Of a DNA stretch of 64,000 bases, positions 40,401 to 46,880 are shown piece by piece (the first letter of the stretch is position 1; each line of letters opens with the position of its first letter). The notes beneath the pieces are model-generated. The model was not told the DNA's origin. It saw nothing but the letters and a program-made list of their open reading frames with translations, and did no database searches. A program made the position numbers and the translations under genes. The stretch is from assembly GCA_036346225.1 (NCBI GenBank), contig JARFIW010000003.1, forward strand, positions 3,218,501 through 3,282,500, in the 5' to 3' direction. Source of the DNA: Platerodrilus igneus (lineage: Eukaryota; Arthropoda; Insecta; Coleoptera; Lycidae).

Positions 40401-41987
40401 TTTGTTTAAATGGATTTTCTCTTTTTATGTAACATGTTGGCTAATTAGAGGTTTTTCTGTTGCATGGTTCTTTTGTTCTAAATTAATGTGTGCCTTTATT
40501 TTAGGCCTACGCTTTACTTTTATATTGGTAATGCCCTGCCCACTCGCTAATTGAGCCCGGTCATTCTTGTTTTTATATTTCTCGCTACGTCGAGATACGT
40601 AGCAAGATTAAGTTTGTAAAATTTAAATTACTTGTATACGGGTAACGAATATATAACCAATACCGCCATGCATGTTTTAAACAAATTGAGCCAATCTTTA
40701 TTATTGCACAAGACGCGCGCAACTTCACAAGAGGGTTAACAAAATTTCAAGTACTCATATTAATGAGAGTAAGATACCTCCAGGCACGTGAAAAAAAATA
40801 CTTCCTTCCTCGGTAATTAGACAAGATGCAGCATAAGAACATTGTCGGTCTTGGACACATAATTTCAAACTAGTTATCGCTCTTCTGCTTATTAATTGAG
40901 TTTACTATTTTCGCCTCCATAATGCAAATTCCAAAACCCAAAAAGATTTAACGAATAAAGAACTAAGCAGTTACGGCCACTATTTATCATTCTCCCATTT
41001 TTTCAATCAAATATGATGACACAATTCCAGATTTTTTACAAATAAAATTTAACATTCTTGCGTCAAGTAAAAATTCATAAGCAAAGTGCGTTGATTTATT
41101 ACATGTCAGAAACTAATCCATTACTTAAAACGAAGATCGCCTTCCAAAACCATGAAGGACATCTTGCAAACAACACAAGGTCACTAATACGGCATACTAC
41201 GGAATAACAAACAAAATAGTAAGTTCTTAAACCAGATAATTCAAAGAATTTGAGTTGTTTACATTATTTACACTAAAATAGTACAAAGATTTTTTTTTTC
41301 TAAAAATTTTAAACAAGCATCAGGTGATTGGAAAATTAATAATCCACAGTCCATGATTTATCAGCACAAACGTGCACAGTACCGCTTCTCACAAATGTAC
41401 GGTGCGCATCTGGCAACTTTTATGGAGTTGGTCACACTTCGCCAGTCGAAGTTAAGTTGTGGAAGGTTGTATGATATGTTGGAAATTGCTTTGCTTTGAA
41501 GATTAAGTTAGTTTGTTAGTTAGTTGCTTCTGATCGTTTCTTTCCCGTTACTAAAACGTTGGAGCCACGGTATTATTAAATAATATCGTAAGCATACTTA
41601 TTTGATTAACACGTATGGCGGTAGAATCACACCTCCTTTGTACACAATAAACCAACTAGGTAGTTAGTCATTAATGTTTCATTGCAGTTAGCAGTGTATA
41701 GCAGTAAAGATATTTTGTCTGCTAGTGGCATTCCAGAGTATATTCTTCCAGTGGAATATGGTGGAACTGGAGAAAGCCTCATAGATCTCACAGGTAAGGG
41801 CTAAGAATTTTTGAAATGCATGGGACTTCTTTAAATTGCAGATAAATGGAAGAATAAGGTTGAGAGCTACAAAGAGTTCTTTGAGCAGGATTCAAAGTAC
41901 TACTCTGATGAAACGTTGAGACCCGATATTTCTTGTGATGACTCTTTTGGCGTTGAAGGAACGTTCAGAAGATTAAATATTGATTAA
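16268..41987 (+). CDS. CRAL-TRIO (alpha-tocopherol-transfer-protein-like) lipid-binding protein gene, five exons
   Basis: Host gene for a cytosolic lipid-transfer protein of the SEC14/CRAL-TRIO family, which binds small hydrophobic ligands such as tocopherol, retinaldehyde or phosphoinositide; the ligand here is unknown. Exons are 16268-16433, 27223-27382, 27431-27802, 41688-41793 and 41842-41987. Introns obey GT-AG and the phases join exactly, except for one frame break in exon 3. The product would be about 316 residues, the usual size. The CRAL-TRIO N-domain (about residues 25-75) spans exons 1-2, with DDHFLLSFLRGCKFS at the junction. The SEC14 fold is in exon 3, with DDNTVVAG and YVLQMTPATIHKTF. 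Exons 4-5 give ILPVEYGG and the family C-terminus FGVEGTFRRLNID. Introns 1 and 3 (10.8 and 13.9 kb) are filled with transposons; introns 2 and 4 are 48 bp. AATAAA at about 42130 may be the polyadenylation signal. Confidence 0.88.
16803..17155 (-). repeat. LTR (3' LTR in element orientation)
   Basis: 353 bp, differing from 20157-20522 by scattered substitutions and a CT-rich length difference near its end. Begins TG and ends CA on the + strand. Confidence 0.88.
17331..17528 (-). pseudogene. Integrase C-terminal remnant of the gypsy-type element
   Basis: A 65-residue frame with KFFLLYEGPFYVLRQAGPNSYII and NVINLKRYK, matching the beta-barrel, DNA-binding end of gypsy integrases just upstream of the 3' LTR. 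The integrase catalytic core that should precede it has been deleted. Confidence 0.75.
17625..19598 (-). pseudogene. Gag-protease-integrase(HHCC) remnant of the gypsy-type element
   Basis: One continuous minus-strand frame with two in-frame stops (TGA at 19128, TAA at 18456), so gag and pol are fused without a frameshift. Gag (19598 to about 18750) starts MESKTVDLENI and includes SNWRELGGNNLSFYP. The protease region has VNSGSDMCAV where a DSG or DTG is expected, so the catalytic aspartate reads as asparagine. LLGSNWM follows. The frame then jumps to the integrase zinc-binding part (VWAHHNNMEHFGKTKT, FFYWPRMQKDF), with the two cysteines lost. About 2 kb of RT and RNase H is absent from between these parts. 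Confidence 0.82.
20137..20154 (-). other. Primer-binding site of the LTR element
   Basis: On the minus strand TGGCGCCCAACGTGGAC lies 2 bp inside the 5' LTR (20157-20522). TGGCGCC is the complement of a tRNA 3' end; this form resembles lysine tRNA primer sites. The two-base spacing is standard. Confidence 0.8.
20157..20522 (-). repeat. LTR (5' LTR in element orientation)
   Basis: 366 bp partner of 16803-17155, next to the primer-binding site. It has an expanded CT-rich tract at about 20459-20487. Confidence 0.88.
20640..21500 (-). pseudogene. Non-LTR reverse transcriptase C-terminal half (CR1/Jockey-like), copy in intron 1
   Basis: Minus-strand RT remnant. At 21197-21493 the frame shows LLFADDLKIY (catalytic box) followed by CLNSLNRRCLKNKLYLNLNKC and ELGVTFKSNLDF. 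Thumb/connection sequence continues in broken frames to 20650 (LDCPSLLMKLQFLVPRLNSR, then FNKIAGQCDNI). The same fragment is found at 62815-63350, as part of the segmental duplication. The 5' part of the element is absent. Confidence 0.8.
21690..23110 (+). pseudogene. BEL/Pao retrotransposon pol end (integrase) with possible LTR start
   Basis: Integrase region of a BEL/Pao element in broken frames. The zinc-binding lead (DGLLRVGSGLLSS, then EHLRLFHAGPP) is at about 21700-21900. The catalytic core at 21947-22420 has CGVDYAGSF, AIHLELVSDLRTDSFLAAL and ARRGKPSQIFSVNDTNFDGA; the second aspartate sits in NDTNF where DNGTNF is usual. The glutamate block (EASVKSVK) and TLNSRPF are at 22405-22707. 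The tail (DKRTVTKLCPLPLED) is at 22704-22925. From about 22934 the sequence is non-coding and may be the 3' LTR. Stops and frameshifts near 22420 and 22700 make it dead. Its first 400 bp recur at 63590-64000. Confidence 0.85.
23150..23445 (-). mobile_element. tRNA-derived SINE, copy 2
   Basis: Reverse complement of the SINE at 12415-12745. The B box reads GGTTCGAATCC on the minus strand near 23401-23411. The A box is partly lost, and the body and tail match well. It sits at the junction between the BEL and gypsy remnants. Confidence 0.82.
23590..24960 (+). pseudogene. Second Ty3/gypsy pol remnant (RT, RNase H, integrase lead)
   Basis: Degraded pol on the + strand. RT palm with VYLDDVLIAS at about 23610-23650 and LNLEKFHFL. 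RNase H at 24010-24280, with IVLYTNANGVGLAGVL (TDAS-like block changed to TNAN) and FNIYTDCAVV. Integrase zinc finger at about 24620-24770 (DDIGHFAPDKTFERI, then ACINCMYHKVPSGKRPGY) and the first core aspartate in HTIHVDHL. Stops and frameshifts occur throughout. It differs from the element at 16803-20522, which lacks exactly these domains. No LTRs were seen. Confidence 0.82.
25034..25590. repeat. 65-bp tandem repeat, about 8.5 copies, with two-part units
   Basis: The word GCCGTCGGG (or a one-base variant) begins units at 25034, 25099, 25164, 25229, 25294 and 25359, exactly 65 bp apart; later units are longer or degraded. Each unit is itself two related halves: GCCGTCGGGATTGTTCCCTGG and GTCGTCGGGTAAACTATCCC, each about 32 bp. 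It is GC-richer than its surroundings and lies in intron 1. Confidence 0.9.
25600..27222. other. Intron 1 remainder, no feature seen
   Basis: Mixed AT-rich sequence up to the pyrimidine tract and AG of exon 2. No transposon protein fragments were recognised. Confidence 0.45.
27223..27382 (+). CDS. CRAL-TRIO gene, exon 2
   Basis: 160 bp between a long T-rich acceptor ending AG at 27221-27222 and the donor GG|GTAAAA. It encodes DHFLLSFLRGCKFSVQKAKQ and then YFSNRNPFDPDIQGILRKG: the end of the CRAL-TRIO N-domain and the link to the SEC14 fold. A 48-bp intron follows. Confidence 0.9.
27431..27802 (+). CDS. CRAL-TRIO gene, exon 3, with one-base frame break
   Basis: 372 bp from TTTTTAG| to AACAGG|GTAACT. 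The first frame reads LILPLSLTNGLAETKII through HAAYPLRIK and hits TGA at 27729. The frame one base away resumes the family pattern at once (YMNLPKVFESVLVIVKKVL, then KLRNR). The break falls in six A's at 27713-27718, so one missing A, either real or a sequencing error, explains it. The rest of the exon matches the SEC14-like domain, including the DDNTVVAG strand. Confidence 0.88.
28470..28783. repeat. 10-bp minisatellite, left arm of foldback element
   Basis: Degenerate head-to-tail repeats of ACTCCACATC with interruptions. Its inverted counterpart is at 30543-30835. The open frames through it are simple-sequence artefacts rich in His, Ser and Pro. Confidence 0.92.
30543..30835. repeat. 10-bp minisatellite, right arm of foldback element
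   Basis: Repeats of GATGTGGAGT, the reverse complement of the left array, in the mirrored position with respect to the element ends. Confidence 0.92.
30891..31179. other. No feature seen
   Basis: AT-rich intronic sequence containing two similar words, GGTCGCTAATTTCGAATTT and GGTCGATCATTTCGAATTT, at about 30904 and 31011; their meaning is unknown. Confidence 0.35.
31180..32480 (-). pseudogene. Transib (RAG1-like) transposase remnant
   Basis: Minus-strand coding remnant in at least three frames. It starts with KVGCDDTSGQSSFQQKF (32134-32385), matching the first catalytic-aspartate block of Transib transposases and RAG1 (usually GCDGSSGQS). IIWKNLQLSFLRFCRSIKLNF follows. The next frame (31889-32227) has the TIVDGKEINK and NLLTSTSSSSYLCLC region and ends LNFGILN. 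A third (31592-31858) has GFRQHLGLLVTHPKHECGN, NTSGGNTVRRFF and SAEI-like words. Near 31430-31460, LPIAQMSEKAQQS then a stop then NK corresponds to the block holding the last catalytic glutamate (AQES-NK in relatives), here read as Q. RSS-like ends were not found. The family call is from remembered motifs. Confidence 0.72.
32735..33810 (+). pseudogene. Mariner-like transposase remnant in intron 3
   Basis: The frame opens MVQYTNKHRLQIIKTYQNS at 32735. A helix-turn-helix region with SVQNDPKQSIPRRSQELG and the first catalytic block KIIFSDEAYFWLNG at 32825-33325 follow; YWMATNPHV is the usual next strand. A second block (WFQEDSATWHTAYETI) is at 33415-33633, with RNGPVNLQSRSCDLTTCDFF for the last aspartate. 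The C-terminal part continues in broken frames to about 33810. Several stops and frameshifts are present. It is of the same broad group as 11035-12035 but not the same subfamily. Confidence 0.85.
33820..35040. other. Intron 3 sequence, no feature seen
   Basis: AT-rich DNA between a mariner-like and a pogo-like remnant. The minus-strand frame at 34111-34311 is not recognisable. Confidence 0.4.
35045..35395 (-). pseudogene. Pogo/Tigger-like (DDE_1) transposase fragment
   Basis: Minus-strand reading gives MDRHATHVKNIALIDLVREN followed by KVVLLCCPQHYT and a YEAFGHLL region. This matches the DDE_1 core of pogo-like transposases (usual form: LDGHxSHxxN, LLCxPPHxTHxLQPLD). The PLD-like segment is partly lost and stops are present. 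Only the middle of the transposase remains. Confidence 0.72.
35444..36200 (+). pseudogene. Non-LTR reverse transcriptase fragment (Jockey/CR1-like)
   Basis: The frame at 35444-35701 reads the RT fingers/palm start: FKQISSYFDSNIHNLVQSVY, GFSTAEALLKLIKNI, and LTILTLLDFSITFGT, where LDFSKAFDT with the first catalytic aspartate is expected. Degraded C-terminal words (IRYIYNLGKHDHLSDSRTSL, LTVAQGPDTRI) continue to about 36000, with the middle of the RT deleted. Confidence 0.75.
36201..36974. other. A-rich intronic DNA, no gene seen
   Basis: Markedly A-rich on the + strand with no recognised coding content. It includes one extra GCTACGTACATTGACG word upstream at about 36136. Confidence 0.35.
36975..40603. 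mobile_element. Candidate 3.6-kb inverted-repeat element with hairpin ends
   Basis: The left end (from 36975) and the complement of the right end (to 40603) align over at least 120 bp and in patches beyond: both begin GCTACGTA and share GAATGACCGGGCTCAAT-like and GGCCT-AAATAAA words. Each end is also a small palindrome (GCTACGT, 6-base loop, ACGTAGC). A-rich sequence on the left and T-rich on the right fit inverted arms. No target duplication and no transposase were recognised. Minus-strand frame 39234-39440 and plus-strand 39676-39918 are unidentified. It lies in intron 3. Confidence 0.5.
40604..41687. other. End of intron 3, no feature seen
   Basis: AT-rich sequence up to the acceptor TTCATTGCAG before exon 4. 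No transposon or gene fragments were recognised. Confidence 0.4.
41688..41793 (+). CDS. CRAL-TRIO gene, exon 4
   Basis: 106 bp (phase 0 in, phase 1 out) between TTGCAG| and ACAG|GTAAGG. It encodes LAVYSSKDILSASGIPEYIL then PVEYGGTGESLIDLT. The LPxEYGG element closes the SEC14 domain in this family. A 48-bp intron follows. Confidence 0.9.
41842..41987 (+). CDS. CRAL-TRIO gene, exon 5 (last exon)
   Basis: 146 bp ending in TAA. The split aspartate codon joins exon 4, then KWKNKVESYKEFFEQDSKYY and DDSFGVEGTFRRLNID. The FGVEGxFRxLxxD terminus is typical of insect alpha-tocopherol-transfer-like proteins. Confidence 0.9.
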
Positions 41988-42990
41988 TAGAAAACCGTTC
42001 ATACACTCTAAAGTGACCGATAATGTGTTATAATTATTTTACATATACCTTATTTTGTCTACTTGCACTTTAATCTTAAAAGTAATAGCTACTAGAAGAA
42101 TATATTTTATGTTATGTAGTGAGTTAAGCAATAAATCTTCGAGTAGTACTCAAACACTAATATTTTGTGGTGACCGTATGGAAAGAATGGATCTAAAACT
42201 AGCTTAGTGAGTTTATTACAAACACCAAACCTAATTTGTTATATTTGTTATAACTATACTCGATCCGTCGACTCAAGGCAATGGCATCATATGTGGTAAT
42301 TTAGAAAGCCAAATTCCTAATGCTGTAACATTTTCTTGACCAAAGTGAAATAAAATTTATTTACTAGGGAACTGAAACTAAAGGAGCACTTAGAACAAAA
42401 TCGCTCAATGTTGTAGGTGCTAGTCAATAAATAATAATTTAACAAGGATGGAACAATGTTATTAACTTAGGTGGAACAAGCGTGATCGCCGCATAGCTCG
42501 AGAATGAACCCTGCAGAAAGCACAAGAGTGGTCGTAGGTGTGTTATAAACTCGATTCGAAAAACAATAAAAAAAAGGGAAGGGGAAGGCGCCACTACTTC
42601 TAATAACTTAATGGCTATATGGAACTATGCACAAGGGAAGTGTAGAGACCATAGTGTAATAACCATTTCAAACTTCTTTAAAGCTCACGACCATCGTTCA
42701 CAAATAAAGAGACCACACCCGAAGAAGGAAAATCAGTTATCATATACATTGAAATAACTGTTTGTGAACCAAAAAATAATACAACCAACATAAAAATATG
42801 TCACTGTAATTCTTTTTATGTTTTTTTTATAAGTAGAGTGTTCTACCTTTAACTCTCGTATGGTTATTTTAAAGATTCACTTCTAATTTAGCAACTGAAG
42901 AATAACCCAAGATAGCAAAGGAATTTCAAGAAAATGTTTCTATTATTCAAAATAAGTAAATTCAAGTATAATTGTATGGAATTGATTTCA
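41988..42990. other. 3' flank of the CRAL-TRIO gene
   Basis: Contains AATAAA at about 42130, 140 bp after the stop, a likely polyadenylation signal. Nothing else recognisable up to a poly(T) at 42991-43007. Confidence 0.45.
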
Positions 42991-43875
42991 TTTCTTTTTT
43001 TTTTTTTAGTTATCCAAACCCGATGGAGTGGAAAGCTTTTATAGCCAATGTGTGGGACTCTCGTAGCAGCATATCCACTAATACCACTCCCCCTGACGGG
43101 TGCTTCTGCCAAACGGCTCCACCGCACTGCAGCCTAAAAGACTTATTGTGCTGACCCTGGTTAAGTATCATACCCAGTCCGCAAAACCTGCACCCCGAAT
43201 TATAGTGTACCGGTCTCTCGATGAAAGGGTATCTACTTCTTTCGGGTCTAACTTTGGTCGCCCGAATAGGCGTTCTCTCGTTCTACCCAACGCCTTACAT
43301 CTGCATAATACATGCATTGCAGTCTCCGGATTTTCTAAGCAAAATCTGTATTCGAGGTTTTCGTTATATTTGTGCATTCTCTGGAGGCGAACCTGGACAG
43401 AAGTATGTTCTGTCAGGAACCCTACAGTTATTCTTACCTACTTAAACAAAGCAATTTCTGGGTTCTGTTTTTCTAGGCCCCTTTACCAGCGCCTTGCAAT
43501 GTGTAGACTTGGTCTGTTCTGCCAGTCCCATAGGTGTTTGTTGTACATCCGTTCGCTAATATAGCTACGGATGGCTGCTTTTGTAACTCCCAAGGCAGGT
43601 TCGGGACCGATAAATGACCCTTGCGCCCTCTGTTTTGCAAGTTTATCTGCAATTTCATTTCCCTCGAGTCCTTGATAGCCTGGCACCCATTGTAATGTAA
43701 CAGAGTTTTGCTGTGCCAGTCCATTAAATGCCTCAATACATTCATACCAGTCTTGATGACACTTTCTGACTTAATAGAGCCTTAAGTTCCGCCTGGCTGT
43801 CAGACACAATATAGATATGTCCTTTAATAGAGGCACCTCTTGTACTTTCCCGCACACATTTCTGTTTAAAAATGG
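42991..43875 (-). pseudogene. Non-LTR retrotransposon 3' end with RNase H domain and poly(A)
   Basis: Minus-strand remnant. RNase H words: HIYIVSDSQAELKALLSQ at about 43760-43830, then MPGYQGLEGNEIADKLAKQ (43483-43686, the late aspartate block with a HVPGH-like part reading MPGYQ) and GPEPALGVTKAAIRS. A zinc-binding end, RFCLENPETAMHVLCRC, is at 43168-43377. The + strand poly(T) at 42991-43007 is the poly(A) tail of the insertion, which is 5'-truncated. Frameshifts near 43480 and 43740. Confidence 0.85.
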
Positions 43876-43879
43876 TAGC

Positions 43880-44010
43880 GTTTGCCACAAAGTCCAAGCT
43901 CCCGGGTTCGATTCCTGATACGTACCGCTTGAAAAATGTAGCCTTCGTTCTAATGAAAGATAAAATGTAGTTCCCGTATGTGAGTGTTGTCACACACGTA
44001 AAAGATCCAG
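43880..44010 (+). mobile_element. tRNA-derived SINE, copy 3 (partial)
   Basis: Shares the B box (GGTTCGATTCC near 43904), CGCTTGAAAAATG and GTGTTGTCACACAC with the copies at 12415 and 23150. The A box and the tail are missing or diverged. It abuts the RNase H remnant on one side and a mariner on the other. Confidence 0.75.
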
Positions 44011-44019
44011 AAAGAAAAA

Positions 44020-44560
44020 GCTAGTTGGCAGTTTGGGTGTTTCAATGCGAAGCAAAGCCACCAAAAGTTGTTCGTTCTCAAAGCGATAAGAAGCAAATGG
44101 TGGCGTTTTCCTTTACAAAAACTGGTCCTGTGGCAACTGTGGCTCTCGAAAATCAAAAGATTGTTAATTCAGCGTGGTATACGACCATTTGTTTGCCTGA
44201 AGATTTCGGTAAATTGATAGAAACCAACCCAAAACGACGAATTGTTTTGCATCATGACAATGCGAGCTCACACACATCACATGCAACAAACGAGTATTTG
44301 GACACACAAAGATCTAATTGATGGGTCATCCGCCTTACAGCCCCGATTTGGAACCCAATGACTTCTTCCTGTTTGCAGCAATTAAAGATATACTGCGTGG
44401 ACAACGATTTTCATCGCCCGAAGAAGCGGTTTAGGCCTTCAAAACGCATGTTTTAGAACTACCATCTTCTGACTGGAAAAAGTACTTTAAAGGGTGGTTC
44501 AATCGCATGCAAAAGTGGATAGATCTTAAAGGCGATTATTTTGAAAAACAATAAAAGTGT
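44020..44560 (+). pseudogene. Mariner transposase C-terminal half
   Basis: The frame at 44025-44321 has VLHHDNASSHTS, the second-aspartate block of mariner. Sequence after a frame change gives MGHPPYSPDLEPNDFFLF, the last aspartate in DD34D spacing, and DWKKYFKGWFNRMQKWIDLK then GDYFEKQ at the C-terminus. Two frame breaks and a stop are present. A separate mariner-type end (KCVVSGGDYFEN) is seen at about 44740-44800, so two copies may be joined here. Confidence 0.85.
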
Positions 44561-45033
44561 TTTTCATCAAATTCATTTGTTTAATATTTCTATTTTCAAT
44601 ACATAAATAGTGCCCCTCGTAGTACCTTACGATGTAGCATTGGAATATAAAATGTAGGGAGATGTCACCCAGATTCAGGACCATAAAACACCTATTCAGA
44701 AAACGGCTTTAAAGGTTTGTTCGATACTTTACGAATGTTGTCAAAAATGTGTTGTGTCTGGTGGTGATTATTTCGAAAATGTGCATTCGGTTTTTGTGTT
44801 TTTACTAGACCATTCAACGAATTTAATATACAAACTCCCTATATGTTACTACATTATTTATTTTATATTCCCTTCCTTTTGAGGCGCAAAGAGCATACAT
44901 GTTATTGTTTTTATTACACGTAGTTTCCTGTTGTTTAACATCGGTTGAAAAACGGTTCAGTTGATTTAGGATTTCCACACCACCTCTAGATCTGTAATTT
45001 TTTATTTAGAATTCAAAGATACAGTGGGACCTG

Positions 45034-45039
45034 AGAATC
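45034..45039. repeat. 6-bp target site duplication, left
   Basis: GAATCT directly before the element start AGTAGAGTATAATTGGG. It is identical to 57143-57148 directly after the element end. Confidence 0.9.
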
Positions 45040-45235
45040 TAGTAGAGTATAATTGGGAATATGAGAACCTCATTTCCCCCAGAATCCCTCATTTCCCCAC
45101 ACATCTGGACCAAAAAGTTTTCTTCGACTAACCATTTTTCATCTTTCGAGATAAATATATCTTAAATTTTTCATCTTTCGAGATAAATGAGCATCCTCAT
45201 TTCCTCCCACATCTGGATCAAAAAGTTTTCTTCAA

Positions 45236-46064
45236 CTAGCCATTTTTTTTATCTTTCGAGATAAACCTACCTTGTTTGGTATCAATTAATATTAGATTCT
45301 TCTCAGCTACCCGAATTTCTAGGAATTTTTTAGATTGCACCACCCCCAAGGGAGCTACCCCAATTTTAAGATTTCTTACCTGTAGCGACTTTTGAGCGTT
45401 CTTATAAATTTTTTTAGTCATGCAATACATCTTGTTAGTCTAAAATTTTACGCACATCCCGAATCTGCAAACAGATTTAAAATCGGACTACTTCTTACAA
45501 AGTTACACTTTAAGCTCTCAAACCTCTAAATTTCGCCTTTGCTTTATAAGCAAAACTAACAAATAGTTTTATTCGTATAACCAATGCATCTCTTGAGATA
45601 AACCTATCTTGTTTGGTATCAATTAATATTAGATTTTTCTCAGCTACCCGAATCTTTAGGAATTTTTTAGATTGCACCACCCCCAAGGGAGCTACCCCAA
45701 TTTTAAGATTTTTTACCTGTAGCTACTTTTGAGCGTTCTTATAAATTTTTTTAGTCATGCGATACATTTTGTTAGTCTAAAATTCTATGCAGAATCTGAA
45801 TCTGCAAACAGATTTGAAATCGGATCACGCCCTGCAAAGTTACCCCTTTAAAGTCCGGAAACTCTAAATTTTGCTCTTTGCTCTATAAGCAAACCTAACA
45901 AATAGTTTTCTTTGTCTAGTCATTGCATCTTTCGAGATAAACCTATCTTGTTTGGTATCAATTAATATTAGAATTTTTTCAGCTACCCAAATCTCTAGGA
46001 ATTTTTTAGATTGCACCATCCCTAAGGGAGCTACCCCAATTTTAAGATTTTGTACCAAGATCAA
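45236..46064 (-). repeat. Three ~338-bp tandem repeats with short frames, left arm
   Basis: Counterpart of 56125-56947. Minus-strand frames at 45236-45430 and 45864-46064 carry NLKIGVAPLG-VQSKKFLEI and ILIDTKQ-RFISKD; the middle copy (about 45560-45750) is broken. See the right-arm entry for the layout. Confidence 0.85.
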
Positions 46065-46658
46065 TTCCTAATCACCTCCCCTTTGTAATATCTACAGTCC
46101 TTTAACCAATACAAAGAAATAAGCACACAAAATTTTAATAATTTATATTATCCGATTTACAGTTTAATAAACTTATAGAATGCAATTTTACAAAGTATAA
46201 CATTATTTCCTGTGTGTAGTCGAACCCAAGTAGTTTAACCTGCAACAAAAAAAGATTAATGTGTCGTTTAAAAAGAGAGGAAACGTGTTTTCGGTTAATA
46301 AGACATATTATCGTTAACCTAACAATATGAGAATAATGTAAACACATTCCAATGTAATGGGTTTTAAATATGTGAATGGTAAGGTCAACTTTTACGTAAT
46401 CATTGCGTGGTTAATAATTAAGAAAGCTGTATATAATTTCTTTTCCAAACAAATGCGGTTATTACAATAGGAAAGTACGCTAAATGCAAGTAAAATAACA
46501 GCAATTAAATATTGCTTACTGACCTACCTTAATTAAGTTGCTGTGCTATTAGGACCAGGGTATGCAGACTTTAACACCTCCATCTCGCACGCTTTACACG
46601 GATGTTGGTTGTTTCGTACAAGACCCTTTAACTACTGGCGGAGCTGAACGTTTACTGC

Positions 46659-46880
46659 TTAATGACATACCGTGCTGTTTTTCCTTGTGTTGCTGTAAGC
46701 TATTCTTGTAAAAGCGATACTGCAAGACCCAGAGTTTAAATACTTTGCTGCCGACGGATGTATAAGCTTAACCGTGGACGATGTTACACCACGACATTTG
46801 TTCTGGTGCCGTTTGAGAACATTTTTCCAGGTACAGGAAGCACCGCAAGAGATGCACTTAAAAACGTTTGCAGGCACCAT
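46659..46880 (-). CDS. C2HC zinc-finger small ORF, left-arm copy
   Basis: 73 codons, nearly identical to 55303-55524. The finger reads CISCGASCTWKNVLKRHQNK then C (C-x2-C-x12-H-x3-C), with an extra cysteine replacing the tyrosine of the right copy. It reads outward, towards the element end. Confidence 0.5.
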   Translation of the reverse strand: MVPANVFKCISCGASCTWKNVLKRHQNKCRGVTSSTVKLIHPSAAKYLNSGSCSIAFTRIAYSNTRKNSTVCH

